Source: Geosiphon pyriformis (Eukaryota; Glomeromycota; Glomeromycetes; Archaeosporales; Geosiphonaceae). Taken from it: a stretch of DNA of 64,000 bases. Shown here in pieces: positions 1-9,699 of this stretch (within the stretch, counting starts at the first letter, position 1; each line of letters opens with the position of its first letter). The position numbers and the translations under genes were made by a program. The stretch spans positions 503,538 to 567,537 of the forward strand of contig JAAOMT010000128.1 of NCBI GenBank assembly GCA_016748015.1, written 5' to 3'. The notes beneath the pieces were generated by a model. It searched no databases. It worked only from the letters and a program-made list of their open reading frames with translations, and had not been told where the DNA came from.

Positions 1-1113
1 AATAGATCCAATTTTATCCAACAAACTCCACTTTAAATCATACTTTCAAATTAAATATCCCAAGAAACCTTTAAATCAAAAAGAAATGAAAAAAAATATT
101 TAAAACTGAATTATCACAACCCAAAGTATTAAAAAACTTACTTGTATTATTTATTAAATGAAACTATTATTCATCAACTGAATCTCTTGGAAGAATAATT
201 CTTGATCAAGATTATTTATGTTATTACTAATTGATAAAAGCTTTATTGTAAGAATTAAAAAAAGCACTAAAGGCCATTAACATTCTGTGTTTCTAGATTA
301 GAGAAACACATTAGGCAATTGCAAGAATAGCCTCAGAGAAGACCCCAAACAGTGAGTAGATTTCAGTTCAGCCTCTAAAAAGAAGTACATAAATACACAC
401 AACAATCAGAAATTGAAGAATAATTTACATTGCAACATTAAAAAAAAAGCCTTCAGTATAACAGTAACATTATCACACAAATAGAATTGAGGAACTCACG
501 AAAGACTGATTGCAATTAAAACGGGATATCAGCAATTAAATATAACAAGAAAACTATCCCGTAACATTTGGTGAACCCTACAAGAAAAAAAAATCAAAAA
601 GGAAATAATAATTAGCAATAATTCATTGCTAAAAAAGAAGAGACAAAAGTGGCAACAAAAACCCCTAATCTTACTGTTCTTGAATTCTGCCGTGCTATTT
701 ACACACAAAATCAAAGTAATCTTGAATTACCAGAAGGGTGTTGTTCAGCAGAATCTATCCACTGTCTGGGGTCTTCTCTGAGGCTATTCTTGCAATTGCC
801 TGATGTGTTTCTCTAATCTAGAAACACAGAATGTTAATGGCCTTTAGTGCTTTTTCTAATTCTTACAATAAAGCTTTTATCAATTAGTAATAACATAAAT
901 AATCTTGATCAAGAATTATTCTTCCAAGAGATTCAGTTGATGAATAATAGTTTCATTCAATAAATAATACAAGTAAGTTTTTTAATACTTTGGGTTGTGA
1001 TAATTCAGTTTTAAATATTTTTTTTCATTTCTTTTTGATTTAAAGGTTTCTTGGGATATTTAATTTGAAAGTATGATTTAAAGTGGAGTTTGTTGGATAA
1101 AATTGGATCTATT
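1..1113. repeat. Long inverted repeat (two arms of about 370 bp, spacer about 370 bp)
   Basis: Bases 1 to about 370 read as the reverse complement of about 743-1113; for example the opening AATAGATCCAATTTTATCC is mirrored by GGATAAAATTGGATCTATT ending at 1113. The arms differ by scattered substitutions and a few small indels, so this is a real inverted duplication, not a computational mirror. The left arm reaches base 1 and probably continues outside the window. I recognise no coding sequence in the arms. It could be two inverted copies of a non-autonomous element or LTR, or a foldback element. Confidence 0.85.
371..742 (+). other. Spacer of the inverted repeat with an LTR-end/primer-site-like motif
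   Basis: GTAACA (561-566) is followed after 2 bp by TGGTGAACCCTACAAG (569-584). This is the layout of a retroelement LTR 3' end plus a tRNA primer-binding site. An 8-bp inverted repeat, ACGGGATA (521-528) and TATCCCGT (555-562), overlaps the LTR-like end. No long ORF follows. It may be the 5' end of a lost LTR element whose family I cannot name. Confidence 0.4.
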
Positions 1114-1239
1114 GCTTGATAAGTTATGATTTTTATTACTTGCTTGTTTTTTTCTCAATATTAAAGCTACTGTATATATACATGTTTGTAGTTCTACAAG
1201 AAAACACATTGTAATACTTTCTTTTTGATATTTCAACCT

Positions 1240-1331
1240 GGTGTTTGTTGCTATCATCAGTTGGTGTTGGCTGCTATTATGAACTGGTGCTTGCAACTAT
1301 TGCAAGATGGTGTTTGCTACTATATTAATTA
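1240..1331 (+). repeat. Four-copy 23-bp tandem repeat
   Basis: Units start at 1240, 1263, 1286 and 1309. Each begins GGTG(T/C)TTG or GGTGTTGG followed by a CTAT-containing core. Copies are degenerate but keep the 23-bp period exactly. The repeat lies just upstream of the first Ty3-A coding sequence; function unknown. Confidence 0.75.
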
Positions 1332-1367
1332 TTACCTTTCTAAGATTATTACTGCACTATATTATGA

Positions 1368-2297
1368 TTGAATAGTTTATATTATTTTTATGATTCTTTT
1401 GCTAAATTCTTAAACCATAACACCGGTACCACCCAAAACCCGAATTTCCAAAACTATTTAAGTCTCCTGGTTATTCTAGAAAATGCCACACTCAACAACC
1501 AGGAACTCGAACAACCACCTACCAGCAATATTCCACCTGCCATGATTACAGAAAATGAATCTCTGGATGCCATTTTTCTATTTGAACTCAAGAAACTGTC
1601 AACCATGCCATTATTCAGTGGAGCCGTACTGGAAGAAAAGCTAATTACCGCCATGTACACTGATGCAAAAATTGATGGCCATCCCATCAAACTAATTCTT
1701 GACAGTGGTTCAGCAGGCAGTATCATTGCACGACAACTCATGGATCAATTAGGTCACCAAGTTGATTGAGCTGCCAGTGCCAGAATTATCACAGCTGATG
1801 GAGCAACCAAGACTCCAATTGGTGAAATCGATGACTTACCAATTGAAATTAATGGCATCATAGTACCAATCAAAGTACTTGTCATAGAAGCCACCCAATA
1901 CCAAGCTCTAGTTGGTAATGACTGGCTGTCCAAGATGAACACCACTCTAGACTGGAACACACAAGAGCTTCAACTCAGCCAGAACGGACAACACACACAG
2001 GTACCAGCTACGTGTGGTTACTTCAAGACTACCAACTCATTAGCACCACTAATTGACTTCGAAGAAAAGACAAAACCTACCTGGGAAGCCTACCAAGTCT
2101 TATGAGTTGACTCAAACTACAACAAACTACTGCCAATACTCTCATGGAATGACAATTCCAAGGGAAAACAAAAAGAAGAACTGACCTGGAAGACAGATGA
2201 TTTGACCTGAACTGACAATGAACAGGAAGAACTATTGAGTTGGGAGTGAAAAGAAGAAAAGAGAAAAGGAAAAGAGAGGGAGGAGAAAAACACTTAA
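1368..2297 (+). pseudogene. Ty3-A pol N-terminal part: aspartic protease (broken)
   Basis: This is the protease section of a Ty3/gypsy polyprotein. The catalytic motif LDSGSAGSII is visible near 1695, followed by a retropepsin-like body (ADGATKTPIGEI, then ALVGNDWL). Retroviral-type proteases act as homodimers and cut Gag-Pol into mature proteins. One frame runs through the whole segment but is interrupted by stops at 1767, 2103, about 2208, about 2247 and 2295. Several of the stops are TGA where a Trp codon is expected. The same frame continues to 5000. No gag, PBS or 5' LTR precedes it, so the copy looks 5'-truncated near 1368-1400. Confidence 0.85.
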
Positions 2298-2342
2298 GTC
2301 AACAACACTTATATCCCATACACCTACAGTTAACAACAATCA

Positions 2343-3233
2343 TTGACCTATTGCCAACTCAAACTGATATGCATTGATTGCAGCAAGAAATTGTCATCAA
2401 TGAGCACATGCTGTGGCGACAATGAAGAATATCAGATGGCAACCAAGTTCTATTGTTGTGCATGCCTCATTAAACATTTTGGAAGACCAAAACAAGTGGG
2501 AAAATGGGATAATACACCATGTCTAGCCTGTGGAGAAACTCTTCTTGATGAAGGAATGTGGAACAATATTCCTGGGAAAGGAGGAACATGCAATATTTCC
2601 TGCCAATACACAATTCTCATCAGCAACTAGGTCGAGAAAGAGACACCAATAGAAGCCACTTGGAGAAGAACTGTACAGTGATTGGACAGTTGTTCATATG
2701 ACAATGATAAATTATGGCGAATGGCAATCGCCAAAATTGAAGACACATCACTAGAAGAAATTAGGACAATTAAAAACAACCCACCAGAACCCATTGAGCT
2801 TGACTGGAATGTAGAGCCAGTCATAAATTTTCTGGAACCAAAAGAGTTCCATAAGCACTACCAAAACTTGGCACCCACTAGAAAGGAGCAAGAACAATGG
2901 CTAGTACAGTTGAATACAAGACTGTATCACTATTGTTTAATTCCCAGTGACTTTGAATATTGTGACAATTGTGATCTTATTTACAATCCACCACCATGCA
3001 TGATCTACATGATCTCCAAAGAGAAAGAACCAATTAGCAGCTGTGCATCGGAGTCGGAATTGCCGATCAATCATGATTCAAACTCCGACAACAATAACAA
3101 CAACAATAGTTCAAGCTCCGTTCAAAATGGCAATGACAATGACAATAATTTCAACTCAGATTCAAACTCTGATACAAAATATGAACAATATATTGCACTA
3201 CCAGATCTCTCCAAGGAGCAAGAGTTGAAATAG
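2343..3233 (+). pseudogene. Ty3-A Cys-rich module between protease and dUTPase
   Basis: In frame with the protease. It contains several paired cysteines: CIDC near 2370, CCACL plus a nearby His, CLAC near 2520, and CDNC-like pairs near 2960, then a low-complexity Ser/Asn/Asp stretch (about 3060-3170). The spacing looks like tandem zinc-binding pairs, but I cannot assign a named zinc-finger family. One in-frame TAG (2628) and a terminal TAG (3231) interrupt it. Ty3-B has a shorter CxxC...CxxC module at the corresponding place between protease and RT. Possible roles are nucleic-acid binding or processing; this is inference. Confidence 0.6.
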
Positions 3234-3257
3234 TATAGTGACAATAGAGAAGATATC

Positions 3258-4064
3258 ATGCCAGAATGCGCGCATGATACTGATGCCGGGTTTGATCTGA
3301 GGTATCCAGAAAAAGAAGCCATCAAATTAGAACCACATTTACACACCTGTATTGATCTGAAAATAGCGCTGGAAATTCCAGCAACAACAATGGTTTAATT
3401 AGCATCTAGGAGTAGTTTAGTGAAAAGAGAGATTAATATAAAAGGAGGAATAATTAACATGGGATATATAGGAAATATTATCGCTATGCTACAAAATAAC
3501 TCAGAAAAGACTTATATAATAGAGCCCAATGAAAAGATAGTACAGACAATATTCCTGCCTCTGGTTAAAATAGCTCAATTAGTGTCAGTGAGAAATAGGG
3601 AAGAGTTAGGAATAACAGCGAAAAGGATACAGGGATTTGGGTTAACGGATAGAATAGATGTACCAGTTAATATGGCGGAGGAAGAAATTGTTGACCAAGA
3701 AGAAATTATCTCAACCAGTCAAGCTATTTTCATTCCACTATATAGCCAGTACATGCTAGCAATAGAAAGAAAGGAAAAGGAGCAAGAACAGATTTTTGAA
3801 GTGGAAGCAAACCTTTATGAATCAGGAGAGATTGGACTGATCAATCTTTACATACCAGCCAAAAGCTATAGCCACATAAAAATTCCTATCTACAACAACA
3901 CTGACAATGTTATCAACATACCAGAAGGAACCACCATCGAATATTTAACCACAGAAATAGAAGATCAACCACCAAACCCCATTCCAGACTTTCCACAACT
4001 TTGTGGATATGTCGACATCACATCACAAACCATCTTTGGACAAGACAAATGTTATTTGCTCTAA
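3258..4064 (+). pseudogene. Ty3-A embedded dUTPase domain (catalytically degraded)
   Basis: The trimeric dUTPase fold is recognisable from its ordered motifs: AGFDL (motif 1, near 3285), ASRSSL (motif 2, near 3400), GGIINMGYIGN (motif 3, near 3445), KIAQLV (motif 4, near 3570) and QGFGLTDR (motif 5, near 3630). dUTPases hydrolyse dUTP to dUMP and limit uracil in cDNA. The motif 3 Asp that activates water in the family is Asn here and motif 5 is altered, so this copy should be inactive. An in-frame TAA sits at about 3397. It is in frame with protease upstream and RT downstream, so it was part of Pol, not a captured separate gene. The part after motif 5 (about 3660-4064) is an unassigned linker. 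Confidence 0.85.
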
Positions 4065-4082
4065 TCAGAACAATTAGAACAA

Positions 4083-5000
4083 ATGAACATGAGAAATCTG
4101 GACCCACTACAATGTATGCAGCTTAAGATATTGCTTAACAATTTCAATGACATCTTTGCCAGCAAAAATAAGTTTGGCCAAACTGACATCATCCAACATC
4201 AGATAAAGACTGGAGATGCAATGCCAATTAAACAAAAAGCATACAGAGTGCCACTAGCCACCCACGAGATTATTTGTCAAGAGATAAACTGAATGCTAAA
4301 CAATGGGCTAATTCAACCATCAATAAGCCCATAGTTGTCACCAATGGTACTTGTCCATAAGAAGAATGGAAAAATCTGATTTTGTGTGGACTACAGGAAA
4401 CTCAACGGTGTAACTTGTGGAAATAGCTACTTCACTTCACAGATCCAAAAATTATTTGACGCTTTCAGTAGAAACAAATGATTTTTAACATTAGACCTGA
4501 ACAGTGGTTACTGGCAAGTAGCCATGGATTCAGCCGACAAAGAAAAAATGGCATTCACTACCAGAGAAGAGAATTTTGAATTTGAAGTAATGCCATTTGG
4601 CTTAACCAATACACCAGCCACTTTCCAAAGACTAATGAAAATTGTTTATACTGACTTATTGTGGAAATCAGTAGTTGTATACTTGAACAACACCAATGTA
4701 TTCTCAAAAACATTTGATAATCATCTTCATCATTTTCAACAAGTGTTCGAAAGACTAAGAAGAACAGGACTAAAGTTAAATACAACAAAGTGTTTTTTTG
4801 GCAAAACAGAACTAAAATTCTTGGAACACATAGTTAGCAAAGACAACATCAAAACAGATCCAGAGAAAATAGAGATAGTAAAGAACTTTCCAGTACTGAC
4901 AAATATGACAGAACTGAAATCATTCTTGGGATTCACCAGCTACTATCGACATTTTATCAAGAACTTTTCCAAGATAGCGCAGCCACTCAACCAACTGTAA
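4083..5000 (+). pseudogene. Ty3-A reverse transcriptase (active site destroyed)
   Basis: Ty3/gypsy RT motifs are in order: FCVDYRKLNGV (about 4380), LDLNSGYWQVAM (about 4495), FGLTNTPATFQRLM (about 4595), then the catalytic box, read as YLNN at about 4680 instead of YLDD. Downstream are TKCFFGK and LKSFLGFTSYYRHFIKNF, typical of the thumb/connection. Both catalytic aspartates are Asn (GAC to AAC). In-frame stops occur at about 4290, 4332, 4377 and 4479. All pieces sit in one frame with the protease and dUTPase. Confidence 0.9.
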
Positions 5001-5480
5001 ACCAAGAATACAAAATATAAATGGACAGAAAGTCAACAAGAAGCTTTTGATATTCTGAGAAGAAAGCTCATTTAAGCTCTAGTACTAATCTATCCAGATC
5101 ACAGCAAACCATTCATCATCACTACCAATGCATCTGGCCAAGCATTGGGAGCAGTACTATCTCAGAGAAACCAGACAGCAGAGAACATCCAGTAGTATAT
5201 GCCAGCAGAGGTTTAACACCAGCCAAAAAAAACTATGGAACACTGGAACAAGAACACTTAGCAATATACTAGACAATCATGAAATAGAAAAAATACTTGA
5301 GCCAGAAGTTTAAAGTATACACAGATTACAAAGGATTAACATCACTTCAAAAACAAGAATTTGGAGATGGAAAACAGTCAAGATGGAAAATGGCACTCAC
5401 ACCATATAATTATACTATACATTATAAAAAGAGAAAAGACAATGGAAATGTTGACAGTTTGTTGTGAATGAGACAAATCT
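5001..5480 (+). pseudogene. Ty3-A RNase H (frameshifted)
   Basis: After the RT a connection segment (ESQQEAFDILRRKL) leads to TTNASGQALGAVLSQR at about 5120, the RNase H first-Asp motif, which reads TNAS here instead of TDAS. The reading frame shifts once in this segment: the integrase downstream is one base off the PR-RT frame. Remnants of the later RNase H part (about 5300-5460) are visible but broken by stops. RNase H degrades the RNA strand of the RNA:cDNA hybrid. Confidence 0.7.
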
Positions 5481-5689
5481 AAGAACATTTCAACCCAAAA
5501 ATATAACAAAACCAGAACAATACCAATGAAAAATATAATAAAAGATGAACATACAAAAATATCAATAACTGCTATATTATATAAACACTCAACAGTTCAA
5601 GGAGAATTTATCTCAAATGAAATGAAAAAGTATCAAACAACAATCAAAATATTTTATCACTCACCAAAATATACTTTATTGGAAAAATA

Positions 5690-6927
5690 AAAGAGATCTA
5701 GAGCAACCAACCAGAGTAATTACAGAGCCAGAAAAAGAGATAATATTATTCAACATGTACTCAAATCCAACAACAGGACACTTTCACAAAGAAGCAACCA
5801 TGAAAAGAACCAAAAAAAGATACTATTGGCCATCAATGTATCCAAACATCATCCAATATGTTCAAAATTGTGATGTTTGTCAGTGAAAAAGAGATACAAA
5901 ACCCAGTGAACCATTAAGACCAATCAAAGTGGGACAACCATTCGACTGTATTGGAATTAATCTAGTTGGACCATTAACAATTACCAGAGGAGAAAACAGG
6001 TACATAGCAGTAGCCATGGACTATCTCACTAAATGGCCAGAGGCAAAAGCAATTCAAAGAGCGGATGCAGAATCCGTTGCCAAATTTGTTCATCAAGATT
6101 TAATTTGTTAACACGGATGTCCAAAAGAATTATTATCAGACCAAAAAACTTATTTTGTGAACAGAACATTAACAGAATTGAGCCAAAGATTCGGAATTAA
6201 GAGACCACTATTATCATCATACTATCCACAAACCAACGGATTAGTCGAAAGATTCAACAGAACATTGTGTGAAGCAATAACTAAGCTCAGCCAAGAAAAC
6301 CAAAACGATTGGGATGTGTTGATACCATCAGTACTATTTGCTTATCAAACAATGAAGCAAGACACTACACAAGCAACACTATTTAAATTAGTATATGGTA
6401 GAACAGCAACATTACCAGTAAAGATAGAGGTCAACACATATCCAACTGAACCAATAACAGAAGAAAATTTCCAAGAAACATTGTTAAAAAAAACATATGA
6501 CTTAATAGAAACATTGAAAAACAAACAAAGAAGAGCAGCTGATAACATACAAAAGTTACAAGAGAAACAGAAAGAAAGACATAATAATCAACTACCAGAC
6601 AAACCAGTTAAATTCAAGATTGAAGACAAAGTATTCTTACATCATACCAAAGCAGAAAAACAATAGAGTGAAAAATTTGACCCCAAATAGGATGGACCAT
6701 TTCACATAGAAGAAATTCTAGGGAATAGAGTTTACAAATTAAAACTGGACAACAAAATCTTAACCAAAGCAGCACATGGAGATCGACTGAAACTATACCA
6801 CAACACCATACCACCATCTACCAGTAATATTCCACAATTAGAAGTACAGAGAATACTAGTCCACCCAGATCAGATTCTACAAAATCTGGAACCAATCATT
6901 ATTATTAACAACAACACATCAAATTAA
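5690..6927 (+). pseudogene. Ty3-A integrase with GPY/F-type C-terminus (broken)
   Basis: The N-terminal HHCC zinc site is visible (GHFHKEATMKRTKKRYYW, then CDVC near 5870). The catalytic core follows: GINLVGPL (about 5950; the first Asp is Asn), LLSDQ (second Asp, about 6132) and GLVERFNRTL (Glu, about 6240). At about 6660-6760 a GPF-type module (DGPFHIEEILGNRVYKL) marks the C-terminal domain. Stops include TAA at about 6109 and TAGs at about 6664 and 6688. Integrase would insert the cDNA. The core folds over a single frame that is shared with ORF3 downstream. Confidence 0.9.
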
Positions 6928-6951
6928 TCCATTAAAAAAATATATAAAGAC

Positions 6952-7611
6952 ATGATAAACACAATGGGAAATATCAGAAAAATGGAAATTACAGACAACA
7001 TTCACTCACTAGCACAACAACTCTTTCAATTGATCCAACACCAGGAAATGGAGATTACAATCAATCAACAAACCATTCGATATCAAGATACTAAAAAGAC
7101 ATTGCAACCCAGAACACAGAAGAAAACTGAAAATACTGTGGACAAAATTATTGCGAAAGTAAAATTAGCAATAAAAGAGTCAACAAAAGAGGCACTATAT
7201 CAAGAGTTGACTAAAGAAACTTGAAATTGGTGGATACAACAATTTTCATGAAACTATTGTTATTTTTACTTGGAACAACATGTAAATATCCAAAATCTAT
7301 ATACAAATAAAACAAAGTGATTATTTGACAAAAGAATACTACAACAATTAGAACATTTTGTGAGAAAAAACAACTTATTCACACAAGCCCAAGCTATATA
7401 TTGAATACACACAGCATTTCAGAATAGACCAGAAATATTACTCAACAAAGCAATGAATATGGTTACCAGTAATCAATTGGGAAAGATCATCAATGTTCAA
7501 TTTGAAGAATTACAGACCCAAATAACACAAGTAATTCTCGAAAACGAAATCCAAAAAATACTTTAAGAGGAGGAATTAAATGAGTTGGATTTTGACAGAG
7601 CTCAATATTAA
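6952..7611 (+). pseudogene. Ty3-A ORF3, downstream of integrase, unknown function
   Basis: From ATG 6952 to TAA 7609-7611 one frame covers 219 codons plus stop, with four internal stops. The first 90 residues are open: polar, Gln-rich and probably helical, with a basic stretch (TQKKTENTVDKIIAKVK). No signal peptide or membrane segment is visible, so it is not an obvious envelope gene. It ends 13 bp before the 3' LTR, directly before the polypurine tract. Ty3-B elements have an ORF of almost the same size (218 aa) in the same position. The two may be distant homologues, but sequence similarity by eye is weak. Confidence 0.6.
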
Positions 7612-7624
7612 AAAGAGGGAATAA
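7612..7624 (+). promoter_or_regulatory. Ty3-A polypurine tract
   Basis: AAAGAGGGAATAA lies immediately before the TGTTAC start of the 3' LTR. This is the standard position and composition for the primer of plus-strand cDNA synthesis. Confidence 0.75.
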
Positions 7625-8444
7625 TGTTACTCATAGAAATATAGAAAATATATTAGCATGATTATTAGCCAATCAGAAGTAGACATAGTAAATGTGAAAT
7701 TCCAGGATTTCTTTCAGGAATTGCAGGATTCCAGAAATTTCAGGATTTTCCAACGAGGAATTGCAGGATTCCAGGAATTCCAGGATTCCTGTCATGAAAA
7801 ATTGAGGAATTGAGGAATCTCAATTATATATATATAGCAGCAGGATTAGAAGCTGAAAAGACAGATCTCTTAGTTTTAGATTTAATCTAAGCAACTCTTC
7901 AAATTACAATCATCTAATAAATAACTATTTGTTATCTTAAACCCATTTCCACTATTAACACTTCATGTTGATAGTAATTGATACTTAACCACACTGGAAC
8001 AATAGCTCTTGATCATGGCTATTGATGGAATACTAACTTGCAAATCATCTTGGCTTATTTTTTTTCTTTCTTTATTTTCTTGCTTTGATTTTATTGTTGT
8101 TTACTAACTCTATTGAGGATTAATGCACGGGGCACTGACATTAGAATAAACGTGACTGGTAAAAAACCCAGAAATAAGGGTAGAACACTCAATTGAGGAT
8201 AGCTTACCAGGAGGAATACTGGCCATCAAGCTAAGAAAAAAATTGACAAAACTGCAGTTTTGGGAAGCTACGGAAAAAACTATTATCATTGAATCTCTGT
8301 TCATTATATAAAGAACTCAACCAAACCCTTTAGATACAAAATCTTCAGATACCAAACCTTTAGATTATTGACAATGAGAATAGTTTTGAGCACCAAGTTA
8401 CAGATTTGTATTTAATTCAACACCAGAAATTGTCACCTGTAACA
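7625..8444 (+). repeat. Ty3-A 3' LTR, 820 bp
   Basis: It starts TGTTAC after the polypurine tract and ends CTGTAACA at 8444. A second LTR of identical length (820 bp) lies inverted at 8880-9699 and confirms both ends. The U3 holds degenerate repeats of an AGGAATTGCAGGATTCCAG type (about 7690-7795). A TATA-like run (TATATATATATAG) follows at about 7828, and AATAAA-type signals near 7917 could serve polyadenylation. Confidence 0.9.
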
Positions 8445-8469
8445 GCATTTAGGTTTTGTTCTCTTTGAG

Positions 8470-8879
8470 AGAATTTATGAGAGATATATTGTAACTGATG
8501 GTCAAATAGTATCAGAAAATACTTATCACTTTATTTGGAATATTTATCAAACTGTTTATTGTGCTTAGAAAGAGGCTAGTTTAGGCACTGGAGTTATAAG
8601 TAAGATGATAATTAGTGGTATTAATTGGGCTAGTACTACTAAAATTTAGCATTCAAACTTACATATACTTTCAAAGTTTATAAGCAAGACTTTAACTACT
8701 TTACATACATATTTAATAAAAGTGGTTCACAAAAAACTGTTTGTTGCTATTAAAAAAAACTTTATAACAAAGATTACTCTAGAGTTTTGTGCTTAATATG
8801 TAGTAATATTAAACTGTCTGATCATGTTTTTATTTATTTAAGAGAAGCTAAAACACACTCTAAGATTTTGTTGAATTAT
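8470..8879 (+). pseudogene. Relic of the C-terminal part of a LINE ORF2
   Basis: Fragmentary reading frames give a basic stretch ending LHTYLIKVVHKKLFVAIKK and, in another frame, LCLICSNIKLSDHVF at about 8785-8830. The latter is a C-x2-C...H layout of the kind found after the RT in fungal LINE ORF2 proteins; the last Cys reads as Tyr. It is heavily decayed with stops and shifts. It occupies the 435 bp between the two facing Ty3-A LTRs and seems to be older DNA into which they inserted. It is not close to LINE-L elsewhere in the window. Confidence 0.5.
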
Positions 8880-9699
8880 TTTTATAAGTAATTATTTAAA
8901 GTGTTAAAATAAATAATAAACTTATAATTTGATACTCAATAGCTGTAAATATTAATAATTTCTGAAGATTTTAAAGTCTAAAAGTTTTGATTAAGTTTTT
9001 TGTAAAATGAACAAAGATTCAATTATTGGTTTCTTTTGTGAATTTTTTTCTTTAGCATAATGACCAGTTTATTCTAACAGTTATGTTTTTTTGGTAAGCT
9101 ATCCTTAAATTTCTACTTTTGTTTTTGAGTTTTTTACCAGACTATTTTTAACGTCAAATACTTAGTACTTAATTCTTTTAATTAATTAGTAAACAACAAA
9201 AAAATAAAACAAAAAATAAAAGAAAATAAGAAAAGAAATAAGAAATTAGTATCTTATTAATAGTTGTAATCAAGACCTATTGGTTTAGTATAATTAAGTA
9301 TTAAATTTTATTAACATAAAGTATTAATAATATAGAATAGATTAATATTTCTTTAATCAAGTAATAATAATATGGATTTAATAATAATAGATAATTTTAT
9401 TAATATAAAAATAATTTTATTTTAAGTTATAGAAAACTATTTTTTGAAGAAAAGAATAGTGTTGTTTTGAACTGAATTGTTTGTCTTTCTTGTTTTTAAT
9501 ACTTTCACTATATATACATAATTTGTGTTATATAAAATTTTTTAAAATACTTCAATTCTTTTAAAAAGAATCTTGGAATTCTAAAATTTTGGAATTTTGC
9601 AATTTCTCAAAAAAAATTCTATAATTTCTTTTTTTACTATATTAATTTTTAATTGGCTATTTTATCTATTATTCTAATTTCTAATTTCTATAAGTAACA
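8880..9699 (-). repeat. Ty3-A' 3' LTR, 820 bp, strongly AT-converted
   Basis: The reverse complement aligns to the 7625-8444 LTR over its whole length, beginning TGTTACTTATAG (ending at 9699 on +) and ending TTATAA-A. The net length is identical (820 bp), with some compensating indels. Most differences replace C or G of the 7625 copy by T or A, so this copy is much poorer in GC. Confidence 0.85.

Noticed and set aside
2103-2250. TGA read as Trp (alternative genetic code) in Ty3-A
   Set aside because: TAG and TAA also occur at Trp and Gln positions, and TGG is used freely; transition decay explains all three.
8110-8304. 64-aa frame on - as a gene
   Set aside because: It falls entirely within the Ty3-A 3' LTR and is not preserved in the second LTR.
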